From the NCBI GenBank assembly GCA_016745315.1, contig CP066886.1, forward strand, positions 124,001 through 188,000: 64,000 nucleotides of DNA, read 5' to 3'. A program made the translations under genes and the position numbers. The stretch's first letter is position 1. Each line of letters begins with the position of its first letter. Of this stretch, positions 8,548 to 17,418 are shown one piece after another. Below the pieces are notes generated by a model. It was not told the origin of the DNA. It saw only the letters and a program-made list of their open reading frames with translations, and searched no databases. This DNA is from Arthrospira sp. PCC 9108 (GTDB taxonomy: Bacteria > Cyanobacteriota > Cyanobacteriia > Cyanobacteriales > Microcoleaceae).

Positions 8548-9303
8548 TTATTTGATAGCAATAAATGAGGTGAAATTGTGAAACTTTAATAAGGAATCCA
8601 CCGCCGCAAATCCACTGTCATGCAGCATGGCTACCTGTTGCATTTGAGTGAGGGGAATTAAGACATTTTCTAGGGCTTCCTTTTTGCGTTCAATCTCATT
8701 TGTCGCATAGCCGTTTCTGGTTTTAAAGGCTTCATAATGGCGGGTCATGGTTTCCTGGAATTGGGGATAAGGCGATCGTAATTTTTCACTCAGGAATAAT
8801 AAACCACCCGGCACTAACCCTTCATAAACCGCATTTAAAACCTGTTGTCTCTGGTGAACCGGCAGAAATTGTAGGGTATAATTCATCACCACAATACTGC
8901 TATTTTCAAAACTACTATTTCCCGCACTTTCACAGATTAACTCTATGTGGTGGGTGTCTTCTAAACCTGATAACTTTTCCTTAGCTTTCGCTAACATAGG
9001 TTCCGAGTTGTCAATACCAACTAGGGTAGCAGGTGTTTTTAAAAATCGCCCCAGTAACTCTAAAAACGTCCCCGTTGAACAACCCACATCAATAATTTTA
9101 GTACCAGGTTGATAATAGGCTTTAGTCCATTGTACCGCACAGGCAACCACTTCTTTATATAGGGGAACCGAACGGGAAACCATATCATCAAAAACCCGCA
9201 CCACATCTTCATTAAAAGTAAAAGGTTTTGGCCAGGTTTCCTGTTCAAATAGTTGGTCTTTGTCGGAACTTAGATAAAGTTCTGTATCCCAGAAGTTAGT
9301 CAT
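8548..9303 (-). CDS. cmoA: Carboxy-S-adenosyl-L-methionine synthase (CmoA)
   Basis: CmoA converts SAM and prephenate to carboxy-SAM, the cofactor that CmoB uses on tRNA. The 251-residue protein carries the family-specific FTFNEDVVRVFDDMVSRSVP segment (about residues 28-47) matching the FDERVAEVFPDMIQRSVP region of E. coli CmoA, followed by motif I IIDVGCSTGTFLELL and GIDNSEPMLAKAKEKL. A C-terminal helix pair precedes the SLLKFHNFTSF end. It is the first gene of the cmoA-cmoB pair and is divergent from the lysE-type gene, with about 150 nt between their starts for promoters. The pair is best known from gammaproteobacteria. Confidence 0.88.
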   Translation of the reverse strand: MTNFWDTELYLSSDKDQLFEQETWPKPFTFNEDVVRVFDDMVSRSVPLYKEVVACAVQWTKAYYQPGTKIIDVGCSTGTFLELLGRFLKTPATLVGIDNSEPMLAKAKEKLSGLEDTHHIELICESAGNSSFENSSIVVMNYTLQFLPVHQRQQVLNAVYEGLVPGGLLFLSEKLRSPYPQFQETMTRHYEAFKTRNGYATNEIERKKEALENVLIPLTQMQQVAMLHDSGFAAVDSLLKFHNFTSFIAIK

Positions 9304-9454
9304 AATTTAATTTTCCATATCGGGTCATACAATCATATTTTACAACCAACCTGCCTCCCCAACATCAATAATGACGGTAACAGACATTACTGATAATTTC
9401 AGAAATTGATAAATTTGATAATATCATGTAATAGTTCAACCATCAAATACCCAG

Positions 9455-10066
9455 ATGAATCTTATGTTTTTGGCTAAAGGTTTAGTTATTGGCTTCTCCA
9501 TTGCTGCCCCCATTGGACCCATTGGAATTTTGTGTATTAGGAGGTCTCTGACTCAAGGTAAAATAGTTGGCTTAGTGTCCGGTTTGGGGGCGGCTACTGC
9601 TGATGCAATTTATGGCTTTATGGCTGGTTTTGGACTCACAGCAATTTCTAGTTTACTCCTGGGTCAACAAACATTATTAAGAATATTGGGCGGTTTATTT
9701 TTATGCTATTTGGGCTGCAAAATTTTTGGGGATAAGCCAGCTAATGAGTCTGCTAAAATTAACCATAAACTCGGTGCTTATGCTTCCACCTTTTTGTTAA
9801 CTCTCACTAATCCCATGACTATTTTAGGGTTTATTGCTATTTTTTCTGGCTTGGGTTTAGGGGAAACCAATAACTATTTTGATGCCACGTTGTTAGTGTT
9901 AGGAGTATTTTGGGGTTCCGCCCTCTGGTGGTTACTGTTGGTGGGGTTCATTGAATTATTTCGCGATCGCTTAAATTCTACTATTTTTCAATGGGTTAAT
10001 CGAGTATCTGGGCTAATAATTATCAGTTTTGGTATCTTAGCCATTGCTACAGTTATATGGCAATAA
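9455..10066 (+). CDS. LysE/RhtB family exporter
   Basis: A 203-residue inner membrane protein of the LysE family, whose members export amino acids and related metabolites. The N-terminus shows the family hallmark, a first helix ending in APIGPIGILCIRRSLTQGK, and there are about six hydrophobic segments. A second conserved stretch, LLTLTNPMTILGFIAIFSG, lies in the middle (about residues 113-131). The ATG at 9455 follows an AT-rich promoter region shared with cmoA. Its 3' end overlaps the end of the convergent cyclase-family gene by 30 nt. The transported substrate cannot be predicted. Confidence 0.88.
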   Translation: MNLMFLAKGLVIGFSIAAPIGPIGILCIRRSLTQGKIVGLVSGLGAATADAIYGFMAGFGLTAISSLLLGQQTLLRILGGLFLCYLGCKIFGDKPANESAKINHKLGAYASTFLLTLTNPMTILGFIAIFSGLGLGETNNYFDATLLVLGVFWGSALWWLLLVGFIELFRDRLNSTIFQWVNRVSGLIIISFGILAIATVIWQ

Positions 10067-10684
10067 AACCGCCCTAGCTGGCGCACCCTCTGACCCGATA
10101 ATTTTTAAAGGTAGACAAATTAACTGATATTCTCCAGGTGCAATTTCCGCTAAATTAATGCCTTCTAAAATAACCACTCCTGCAGTCAGTAATATTTCAT
10201 GAGTTAAGGGACTATCATTAAACCTTTGAACTGACAGATAATCAACACCGACTAATTGAATACCAGCATCAACTACCCATTGGGCGGCATCAGCAGTTAA
10301 GGCAACATAATCTTGTTTAAATTCCGATATTCCTCGCTCCCAAAGCTGAGAATTAGCAGTTTTAAATAAGATTCTTTCCGTGTCTTTGGGGATGTTTAAT
10401 TTATTTAATAAATTAGCAGTAATTTCGGTAACATCAGCCACTGAAATTACTAAAGCCCGCCCGATTAACGTCTCTAATGATAGTTGTTCGACAGTAAGAC
10501 CACCATTAATAAAATGAGAGGGAGCATCTACATGGGTTCCCACATGAACGCTGCTTGCCATTTTAGAAACATTTACCCCATGTTGGTCAATGGTTTTGGT
10601 AGACTCTAGTTGAAAGTTTAAACCTCCTGGCCAAGTGGGGAGTTGGGAGTGTAGACCAACGGAAATATCGAGTATTTTTACCAT
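10037..10684 (-). CDS. Cyclase family protein (kynurenine formamidase-like hydrolase)
   Basis: A metal-dependent hydrolase of the cyclase/KynB family. The metal-binding motif HVGTHVDAPSHF is at residues 47-58, matching HxGTHxDxPxHF, and the PTWPGG segment near residue 16 is also family-typical. I chose ATG 10684 (MVKILDISVG), which gives 215 residues and starts at the conserved first strand; an in-frame ATG at 10747 would add 21 residues without family resemblance. Family members hydrolyse N-formylkynurenine or form cyclic intermediates; no tryptophan-degradation gene is near, so the substrate is open. The 3' end overlaps the convergent LysE gene. Confidence 0.82.
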   Translation of the reverse strand: MVKILDISVGLHSQLPTWPGGLNFQLESTKTIDQHGVNVSKMASSVHVGTHVDAPSHFINGGLTVEQLSLETLIGRALVISVADVTEITANLLNKLNIPKDTERILFKTANSQLWERGISEFKQDYVALTADAAQWVVDAGIQLVGVDYLSVQRFNDSPLTHEILLTAGVVILEGINLAEIAPGEYQLICLPLKIIGSEGAPARAVLLPYNCSNG

Positions 10685-10766
10685 GTTGATAACCCCAGGA
10701 ATTGACAACCTTGCTCTAATTATACCATGAGTTATCTTACTATTCATATAATGATAATTAGAGACT

Positions 10767-11476
10767 TCAATATTTCAAATAAAAATCACGGATTAATGCG
10801 ATAAATTCATCACTGTAAATGTGTCGGTATTTTTCAATTATTAAGGTGTGTGTCTGGCAGGGTTTTTGATGTTTGCTTAATTCCATAATGATGCGTTTAA
10901 CGGAATGTGTGGCTGTGGGTTTGATTAACAATTGACGATCGCAATATAATCCGAAGGTTGGGGCTATGTCTTGAAAGTTGATGGCGGCTGCTGTGGGATA
11001 AATTATTGCTAGTTTCCCGGTGGGTTTTAATAATTTGGTCGTTACTTGTAAAATATCTAGCTGGGAGAGGCTGTCGCTATGTTTGGCGAGGGCTATTTGA
11101 TGATTATTGGGTTTATAAGCATTGGCAAAAAAGGGGGATTAGAAATGATTAAATCGTATTGTATATCACAGAAATCCGCATATTGTTGGATAGAATTATG
11201 ATGAATTTTTAGGCGCGATCGCCAAGGGGAATTAGCTATATTTTCACTGGCTTGTATATAAGCATCTCTATCAATTTCTACAGCATCAATTTTCGCTGGT
11301 GAACGTTGGGCTAAGATTAAAGCAATTAATCCGCTTCCCGTCCCAATATCTAAGATATTATCGACAGATTTTACATCTGTCCAGGTTCCTAATATTACCC
11401 CGTCTGTGCCGACTTTCATCCCACAGCGATCCTGAAAAATGGTAAACTGTTTAAACTGAAATTTATGGCTGACCAT
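10767..11476 (-). CDS. TrmN6-like N6-adenine tRNA methyltransferase, frameshifted in this sequence
   Basis: TrmN6 (YfiC) family enzymes methylate N6 of A37 in tRNA1(Val). The N-terminal half has the QDRCGMKVGTDGVILGTW start, motif I ILDIGTGSGLIAL (residues 41-53) and the amino-methyltransferase motif NPPF (113-116). Directly after NPPF the frame fails in the adjoining runs at about 11127-11137 (A6 then G5 on +), giving an early stop at 11093. Adding one base lets the protein continue as FFANAYKPNNHQIALAKHSD and on to a TGA at 10767-10769, making 236 residues, the family length. The defect is probably an under-called homopolymer. It lies 8 nt downstream of the U32-like gene. Confidence 0.85.
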
Positions 11477-11484
11477 ACCTAGGA

Positions 11485-12645
11485 TTAATTGCGTAAAATT
11501 AAACTACCTGGGGTAACTTTTTTAATCCAGTCGGTGATGATAATTTGGTCACGATCGCCTTTTTTGATTGGGTCTCCTTGGAGATTTTTAAATGTCACAG
11601 TTTCAGGAATATCAACTTTTTCTCCGGTGGGAATTACCACTTGATTAATTTCGGATATATCAAAAGGACGTAGGACTTGGAAAACGATATATTTACCACT
11701 TTCTCCCCCCAAAACTTCGGCGACACATGAATCATTGCGATAATGGGAAATTTTGGATTTTGACTTCATTCGGGAGAAAATAGAGGTGGTGCGATTAGCT
11801 TTAAAAAATGGCGATCGCGCTTCGGTCTGCCAATTTTTTTTAAGGGTTACTGGGTCGGTGAAAATCTGCTCACATATCTGGTCAATATCTGGGGCTAAAT
11901 TACCATTTTTTCCGAAGTGTCTGAGGTCTAGGCGCAGGCTATGTAAACCCGCCTTTTCTAGTCCCTCTAGTTGATCTAAAATAAACCAATCTTTATCTAA
12001 AAATAGAAAAGTTCCCTGGTGAGTTTCTACCGCAGGAAGGGGGCGATCGCCATTTTCTTCAGCCATAGCTTTCACTTCAATAAAACCTTGATTATTCTCC
12101 TCTGATATATGTTCAGCTAATAGCGATCGGGGTGAGTAAAAAAGCAAAATTCTCCCCACCCCCAATACTTCACAGGGTACAGGTAATTTCTGGCAATATT
12201 CAATTAACTTATTTTCGGGAATTTCAGTTGATAAAATCAGACGTTCTAAACATCCAGCGAACAGTTGACACCATCCTATTAACGCCTCAAAATTATGATT
12301 TCCTGTCTCTACAATTAACTGAATAGGTAATTGGGGATAATGAACCATTAACCATTCCGCCGCGCCAGGATCACATACTCGAATAGCGGCAAAATTTAGG
12401 AGATCCCAATAACAGAGGCGATCGACAATTTGCATCATCACCCCTTCGGTCATTAAAATATCCCAGACCAAAACCGGACGCAACCCCCGCTTTTTCGCCT
12501 CTTCCGCCAGAAAAAACGCCTCTGGCTCGGTTAACTTTCCCTGTCTAGCCAATAAAAAAGGTTCTAATAAAACCTCCCCTAAATTAGCTACCCTAGCGCA
12601 TCTATCTAAGTCCTCTAAACTACCCACAAAAGTATTAAATAGCAT
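11485..12645 (-). CDS. U32-like TIM-barrel protein without the U32 cysteine signature
   Basis: A 386-residue protein starting at ATG 12645 (a TTG sits one codon earlier), 14 nt after the stop of the TrhP-type U32 gene. It resembles a divergent U32 barrel: where U32 enzymes have GAMCMAYSGHC this one has a VGRILLFYSPRSLL stretch (about residues 165-178), comparable to the UbiV-type branch. The C-terminal 80 residues read like the beta-barrel domain of U32 proteins (YIVFQVLRPFDISE, then VVIPTGEKVDIPE). It lacks the four-cysteine iron-sulfur pattern of its partner, so it is unlikely to be the catalytic subunit; a complex of the two is an inference from gene order and from UbiU-UbiV. Exact function unknown. 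Confidence 0.65.
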   Translation of the reverse strand: MLFNTFVGSLEDLDRCARVANLGEVLLEPFLLARQGKLTEPEAFFLAEEAKKRGLRPVLVWDILMTEGVMMQIVDRLCYWDLLNFAAIRVCDPGAAEWLMVHYPQLPIQLIVETGNHNFEALIGWCQLFAGCLERLILSTEIPENKLIEYCQKLPVPCEVLGVGRILLFYSPRSLLAEHISEENNQGFIEVKAMAEENGDRPLPAVETHQGTFLFLDKDWFILDQLEGLEKAGLHSLRLDLRHFGKNGNLAPDIDQICEQIFTDPVTLKKNWQTEARSPFFKANRTTSIFSRMKSKSKISHYRNDSCVAEVLGGESGKYIVFQVLRPFDISEINQVVIPTGEKVDIPETVTFKNLQGDPIKKGDRDQIIITDWIKKVTPGSLILRN

Positions 12646-12659
12646 CAATTATTCCCTAA

Positions 12660-13910
12660 TTAACTACCAGTAACCATAGAGTATGGGGCTGTTATTTCCA
12701 CTTTAGATGGAGATAATCTCAGCAAATGCAGTTGGTTAACTTGCGCCAATTTGGGGACTTTGGGGATACAAACAATCCCATCTTTTCGCATACAATTAAT
12801 CTCCTCACCCACGACGGAAAATAAGCGATTAACTTGATAATTAATGGGCTGACTATGAGGAAGGATAAACTCGACTTTATCTCCCACAGATAAAGGTTCT
12901 ACCAATTTGATAGCGATCGCCTCTTCAGTCGTATCTAAAACCATCCCTAAATAATCATGAGTTCCGGTATTATTTCCGGCGGCTTGCTCAAAAACCGAAC
13001 CATCACCCGCCGCCGTTTCTAGGGAACCAGAAAAATAATCCCTATGGGGAATTGACTGTAAATCTGCCGCTATTTCCTGCAATAATTCCGGGGTTAACTC
13101 ACCTTGAGAATAAGCATCAATCGCCCGACGATAGGCTTTACAAGTCATCGCTACATAAAAGGATGATTTCATCCGTCCTTCAATTTTTAGGGAACAAATG
13201 TGATGTTTGAAAAAATCACCCACCTGATAGATACCCCACAAATCTTTGGAGGACATAAAGGTAATTGGGGAAGCCTCAGAAGATAGTTGATAAGGAAGGC
13301 GACAGGATTGAATACATCCACCTCGGTTAGAATCCCGTCCGGCGGTATAATTAGAAATGGTACAATGTCCAGAATATGCCATACACATCGCCCCATGAAT
13401 AAACATCTCTATTTCTAAGGGCGCTTTCTGGGGATTTTCGGCTGAGAATTTAGCCCGAATTTGACCAGCTTCGGGGATGCTAACTTCCCTACCTAAAATT
13501 AGGCGATCGACCCCAAATCTCGTCCAGAGTCTCGCTGCATATCCATTTAAACAGGAAGCCTGAGTTGATAGGTGAATTTTCAGATTAGAACAGTTTTTAA
13601 TAACTCGCATAACTCCCAAATCGGAGACAATGACTGCATCCACATTGAGCTGTTCTAATAGTTGACAATAATCCCCAAATTCGCTAAAATCTTCATCATG
13701 AAGGAAAGCGTTTAAAGTTACATAAACTTTAGCACCCTGTTGATGAGCAAATGTAACACCTCTCTGTAATTCTTCGGGGCTAAAATTATCAGCCCTAGCC
13801 CGCAATCCATAATTTTGACCGCCCAGATAGACAGCATCTGCGCCATAGGTAATAGCAACTTGTAATCTTTCTAAATTCTTGGCTGGGGCTAATAGTTCTG
13901 GTTTCCACAT
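12660..13910 (-). CDS. U32 family protein, TrhP-type tRNA U34 hydroxylase
   Basis: A 416-residue U32 (collagenase-like) protein. The family signature EMFIHGAMCMAYSGHCTIS spans residues 168-186, and C176, C183, C199 and C203 form the iron-sulfur cysteine set seen in UbiU and TrhP. The N-terminus PELLAPAKNLERLQVAITYG and a C-terminal beta-barrel from about residue 325 match the longer TrhP/YrrO-type members, which hydroxylate tRNA U34 to ho5U using prephenate-derived chemistry. Because cmoA and cmoB lie a few kilobases away, the wobble-uridine role is the best reading, but classical annotation would say peptidase U32. It heads a run with the U32-like and TrmN6-like genes. Confidence 0.78.
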   Translation of the reverse strand: MWKPELLAPAKNLERLQVAITYGADAVYLGGQNYGLRARADNFSPEELQRGVTFAHQQGAKVYVTLNAFLHDEDFSEFGDYCQLLEQLNVDAVIVSDLGVMRVIKNCSNLKIHLSTQASCLNGYAARLWTRFGVDRLILGREVSIPEAGQIRAKFSAENPQKAPLEIEMFIHGAMCMAYSGHCTISNYTAGRDSNRGGCIQSCRLPYQLSSEASPITFMSSKDLWGIYQVGDFFKHHICSLKIEGRMKSSFYVAMTCKAYRRAIDAYSQGELTPELLQEIAADLQSIPHRDYFSGSLETAAGDGSVFEQAAGNNTGTHDYLGMVLDTTEEAIAIKLVEPLSVGDKVEFILPHSQPINYQVNRLFSVVGEEINCMRKDGIVCIPKVPKLAQVNQLHLLRLSPSKVEITAPYSMVTGS

Positions 13911-13924
13911 AACAAAAAAACTGC

Positions 13925-15217
13925 TTAACTAACGGGTGTCTGATTAACTTCTAAAATCTCTCTAACGGTTCGTCCATCTCCTTGAAATCCAAAATACCAT
14001 AAAGCTGTCGCTGCTTCCGCCCTAGTGACAGTTTTTTGCGGTTGAAATAGGGTAGTAAATCCAAACACGCGCCGAATATTAGCATTATCTCCGTTATCAA
14101 AATCTGCTAAAATTGCCCTGATTGCATTACTATTAATTTTCGAGGCATCCTGAAATCCCCAACGTTGTTCAACGGCATCTACAGTCCCTTGGGGTAAGCC
14201 TTGGCGAGTATCTAAGGGCACTTTCCAAAGGATTAAATACTCGCGGGTTAAGGGTGCATCTGGGCGGAATTGCACGGCGGTAGAATCCCCTGATAAAGAA
14301 CTAGGAATTAATCCAGCTTCAGCTAGTCCTTGAATTTCGGAAAAATAGGGATGATTCGCGGGAACATCGGTAAATACAGGTTGACTACTAGAAATGGCTA
14401 AACGAATTTGTCTACCGGGAATATCAGCATAAATTTTATTGTTAGCTTGGACTAAAGCGCGGGCAAATTCTCCCCTGGTAATAGCTTGATTAGGATTAGG
14501 AAAATTTTGCTCAAAAATACCTATTTGGGCGACATCCATGGCAAACTGTTTTAATTCCTGGGGAATGTCGCTAGTTGTAGAAGTGGTGGGGGTAGGGGTG
14601 GGAGTAGTTTCAGATTCTGGGGTAGGACTTGAAGTGGTAGCTGTAGGGTCAGGAGACTCTGGGGACTCGGAGGGGGTAGTTTCGGGTTGAGAAGCGATCG
14701 CTTGTGGGTCGCGAGAATAGTCTATAGAAAACTTAGTTTTTCCCTCTAATACTTGCTCCAATTGCAGGTTAATTGTTACCTGTAAATCCTGTTTAGTCGC
14801 CACCAACAAACCATCACTTTCTTGGTCGCTATTGCTAACTATTTCCCAGCCATCTGATGTCAATCTATTTTGATAGTAGGTTTTGACTAAATCAATGGAG
14901 TCGGTGGTTCCCCAAACTGTTGAAGTTTTTTGTGTATCGCTGGCTGCGAGGGTAACATCTTGTAAGCTGGAACCGGGATAAATGGAGATTTCCTGGGGGA
15001 AATTAGCGGGTAATTTGAGAAAATCATCCGGGGGGGAAATTTGCTGATTTTCGGTATCAGTAGATTCCTGAAAAGGTTGATTTTCTTGCAGTTGTGGATC
15101 TGCTTCTAAAGATTGTTGTAAGGAGTCTCCTAGGGTACTGTTGGCACAACTACTTAATAGGGCAGTTATGCCAATTATGGGGATAAGTTTGATTAAATAG
15201 GGGCGGGAATATTTCAC
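13925..15217 (-). CDS. S-layer homology domain lipoprotein
   Basis: A 430-residue predicted lipoprotein starting at GTG 15217. The signal peptide ends in the lipobox LLSSC with the acylated Cys at residue 24. An N-terminal globular part (about 70-180) includes PQEISIYPGSSLQDV; a linker of Pro, Ser and Thr repeats (about 180-215) follows; and the C-terminal half contains SLH motifs (MDVAQIGIFEQNFPNPNQAI, then FTDVPANHPYFSEIQGLAEA and a last copy near VTRAEAATALWYFG). SLH domains bind cell-wall polymers, so the protein probably tethers membrane and peptidoglycan. It ends 14 nt upstream of the U32 gene on the same strand. Confidence 0.85.
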   Translation of the reverse strand: MKYSRPYLIKLIPIIGITALLSSCANSTLGDSLQQSLEADPQLQENQPFQESTDTENQQISPPDDFLKLPANFPQEISIYPGSSLQDVTLAASDTQKTSTVWGTTDSIDLVKTYYQNRLTSDGWEIVSNSDQESDGLLVATKQDLQVTINLQLEQVLEGKTKFSIDYSRDPQAIASQPETTPSESPESPDPTATTSSPTPESETTPTPTPTTSTTSDIPQELKQFAMDVAQIGIFEQNFPNPNQAITRGEFARALVQANNKIYADIPGRQIRLAISSSQPVFTDVPANHPYFSEIQGLAEAGLIPSSLSGDSTAVQFRPDAPLTREYLILWKVPLDTRQGLPQGTVDAVEQRWGFQDASKINSNAIRAILADFDNGDNANIRRVFGFTTLFQPQKTVTRAEAATALWYFGFQGDGRTVREILEVNQTPVS

Positions 15218-15268
15218 GATTTTAGGTTCTCAATGGGTTGATAATTACTCAAGGAAATGGCTGATAAT

Positions 15269-15955
15269 TTAATTGGGGACAGTTACGGGAACCCCATTTT
15301 TTTTGGGGCTCAGTCCTAGAATAAAAGGAACTGCTTTTTTCACCCATTCCTGTGGGGAAGTAAAAGCGGCTGCATCTTCTCCATAACAAATTTCTAACAT
15401 ATCTGTGTGAATAATTCCCGGACTCATGGGAATGGCTGCTAACCCTGGGGGAAGTTCCTGGGCGAGGGCTTGGGTTAACCCTTCGATCGCCCATTTTGAG
15501 GTACAATAGGTGGCTACCTGGGGAGAAGTAGATCGCCCCCAACCGGAACTCAGGTTAATGATGATACCGCTACCCCGTTTAATCATGGCGGGGACTAGAT
15601 AACGGATAACATTTGCTACTCCTTTAATATTGACATCAATTACCTGATTAAATTCATGGGGTGGCACTTCCCACAGGGGCGCAAGTGGATTAATAATGGC
15701 GGCGTTATTAATAACTATATCGGGGGCAGGATAATTTTTTAATAGGTGGTTAACCCAATTTTCGACTGATTGATGGTCTTCGACATTAACTACTTGAAAA
15801 TCATGGGGTTTTCCATATTGTTGGTTCAGTAGGTCTATGGGTTCCGGGGAACGGGCGCAACCAATAACGGTATGCCCTAAATTAATAAAACTCTCGGTCA
15901 AAACTCTACCTAAACCTCGACTGACTCCAGTAATTAAAATAATCTTACTCATCAT
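15269..15955 (-). CDS. Short-chain dehydrogenase/reductase
   Basis: A 228-residue classical SDR. The cofactor loop TGVSRGLGR lies at about residues 9-17, the NNAA motif near residue 86, and the catalytic pair is in the YCTSKWA (YxxxK) motif around residue 150, preceded by a Ser in NLSSGWGRS. Two ATGs (15955 and 15952) could serve as start. Reaction and substrate cannot be assigned from sequence. It lies just downstream of bioF on the same strand with 41 nt between them, so co-transcription is likely, but a biotin link is not implied by the domain alone. Confidence 0.88.
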   Translation of the reverse strand: MMSKIILITGVSRGLGRVLTESFINLGHTVIGCARSPEPIDLLNQQYGKPHDFQVVNVEDHQSVENWVNHLLKNYPAPDIVINNAAIINPLAPLWEVPPHEFNQVIDVNIKGVANVIRYLVPAMIKRGSGIIINLSSGWGRSTSPQVATYCTSKWAIEGLTQALAQELPPGLAAIPMSPGIIHTDMLEICYGEDAAAFTSPQEWVKKAVPFILGLSPKKNGVPVTVPN

Positions 15956-15996
15956 TAACTCCTATTTAGCCATTAATTAGTTTAACAGATAATCGT

Positions 15997-17175
15997 TTAA
16001 ATTGCCATCATAAACTCTATCAATCTGTCAATATGTTCTGGTTCATGGGTTGCCATTAAGGAAATCCGCAGGCGGCTGGTGGTGACGGTGGGGGGGCGAA
16101 TAGCGGGGGCAAAAATTCCCTGCTGTTGTAATTTTTGGGCTACCTGTAAAGCGATCGCTGCATTTTTTAGGTGGTAGCATAAAATCGGGGAAGTAAAACT
16201 GGTAAAGCCGGAAAAATTGGGATTTTCAGAATTATCAATATTCCCTAATTTTTGCTGAATAGTTGCCACATTTTCCCATAATTGGGCGCGTCGGTGGGGT
16301 TCTTGTTGCACAATTTTAACTGCTGTTAAAGCGGCTGCTGTATCCGCTGGAGTTAAACCCGTTGTATAAATCCAACTAGGGGCGCGGTTTCGCAAAAAAT
16401 CAATGGCTGTGGCTGAACCTGCTACATAACCTCCCAGACTTCCTAAAGCCTTACTTAGGGTTCCCATTTGTAACAGGGGAGTCCCGGTTAAATCGAAGTA
16501 TTCGACACAACCCGCGCCAGTGTTTCCAAAAACTCCGGTAGCGTGGGCTTCATCGACTAATAACATACTATCAAAATCTTGGGCGAGTTCTACTAATTGT
16601 GGTAGGGGGCATAAATCGCCATCCATGCTAAACAGAGTGTCGGTTATAATTAGACTTCTGCGGTATTGGTGGCGATGATTTTTTAACAGGTTGGTTAGGT
16701 GATTAATGTCGTTGTGGGGATAGTTAAAAACGGTCGCACCGCTGAGTTTTGCCCCCATCTTTAAACTGGAGTGGTTATACTCATCAGAGAGAATGATATC
16801 TCGCTGATTAACTATGGCGCTAATAGTGCCAATATTAGCTAAATAACCGGAACTAAAAACTATGGCATCTTCGGTATTTTTCAGGTGAGCGATCGCCAAT
16901 TCTAGCTGTCTGTGTAATTCCCGATGTCCGGTTAAAAGTCGCGAGCCGGTGGTTCCTGTTCCCCACTCACTGGTCGCGTTCATGGCGGCTTCTATTAGAC
17001 GTTTATCTCCTGCTAAACCTAAATAATCATTACTGGCAAAATTGAGCATTTCTCGCCCATTTACAGTAATTATCGGACCGGGAAGACTCGTAATGGGTGT
17101 AACGGAACGATACCAATTAGCCTGGTGAATAGTATTAAGCGATCGCTGCATCCACCCATAAGCATCTTTAACCAT
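15997..17175 (-). CDS. bioF: 8-amino-7-oxononanoate synthase (BioF)
   Basis: BioF condenses pimeloyl-ACP or pimeloyl-CoA with L-alanine to give KAPA, the first committed step of biotin ring assembly. The 392-residue protein shows the PLP lysine in TLSKALGSLGGY (K242), the PLP-contacting D208 and H211 in LLVDEAHATG, the GTGTTGSRLLTGHRELH segment (72-87) and the FSSGYLAN loop (108-115). It is a full-length alpha-oxoamine synthase; related members (AKB ligase, 5-aminolevulinate synthase) are similar, but this gene has the length and motifs of BioF. No other bio gene is in the window. A small gene ends 12 nt upstream. Confidence 0.88.
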   Translation of the reverse strand: MVKDAYGWMQRSLNTIHQANWYRSVTPITSLPGPIITVNGREMLNFASNDYLGLAGDKRLIEAAMNATSEWGTGTTGSRLLTGHRELHRQLELAIAHLKNTEDAIVFSSGYLANIGTISAIVNQRDIILSDEYNHSSLKMGAKLSGATVFNYPHNDINHLTNLLKNHRHQYRRSLIITDTLFSMDGDLCPLPQLVELAQDFDSMLLVDEAHATGVFGNTGAGCVEYFDLTGTPLLQMGTLSKALGSLGGYVAGSATAIDFLRNRAPSWIYTTGLTPADTAAALTAVKIVQQEPHRRAQLWENVATIQQKLGNIDNSENPNFSGFTSFTSPILCYHLKNAAIALQVAQKLQQQGIFAPAIRPPTVTTSRLRISLMATHEPEHIDRLIEFMMAI

Positions 17176-17187
17176 AACTCGTATTTT

Positions 17188-17418
17188 TTAATCGGGGAAT
17201 AAATGTTCAGAGGGGTTAATAGTATCGATATCCGCACTATTGCCACGCACAGGAGGCAGCCTTTCGACTAATCCCATATCAAAGGCAATATCTGGCAACT
17301 CACCCACCATATATTGTCCGGCTTCCCAAATGCGATTAGGGGTAAAACAGATCTGGCGCAGTTCCACCACTTCGGTGGGGTCAAACATTTGCCTAGACAT
17401 TCTTCTTTCTAGTCCCAT
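17188..17418 (-). CDS. Small conserved-looking hypothetical protein
   Basis: A 76-residue protein between the ion channel and bioF. ATG 17418 overlaps the end of the channel gene by 10 nt, which suggests translational coupling; an internal ATG at 17400 (MSRQMFDPTEVVEL) would give 70 residues and is an equally good start. It is soluble and acidic, with a PTEVVELRQICFTPNRIWEA stretch. I do not recognise a named family. Position inside a tightly packed row on one strand supports it being a real gene. Confidence 0.65.
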   Translation of the reverse strand: MGLERRMSRQMFDPTEVVELRQICFTPNRIWEAGQYMVGELPDIAFDMGLVERLPPVRGNSADIDTINPSEHLFPD

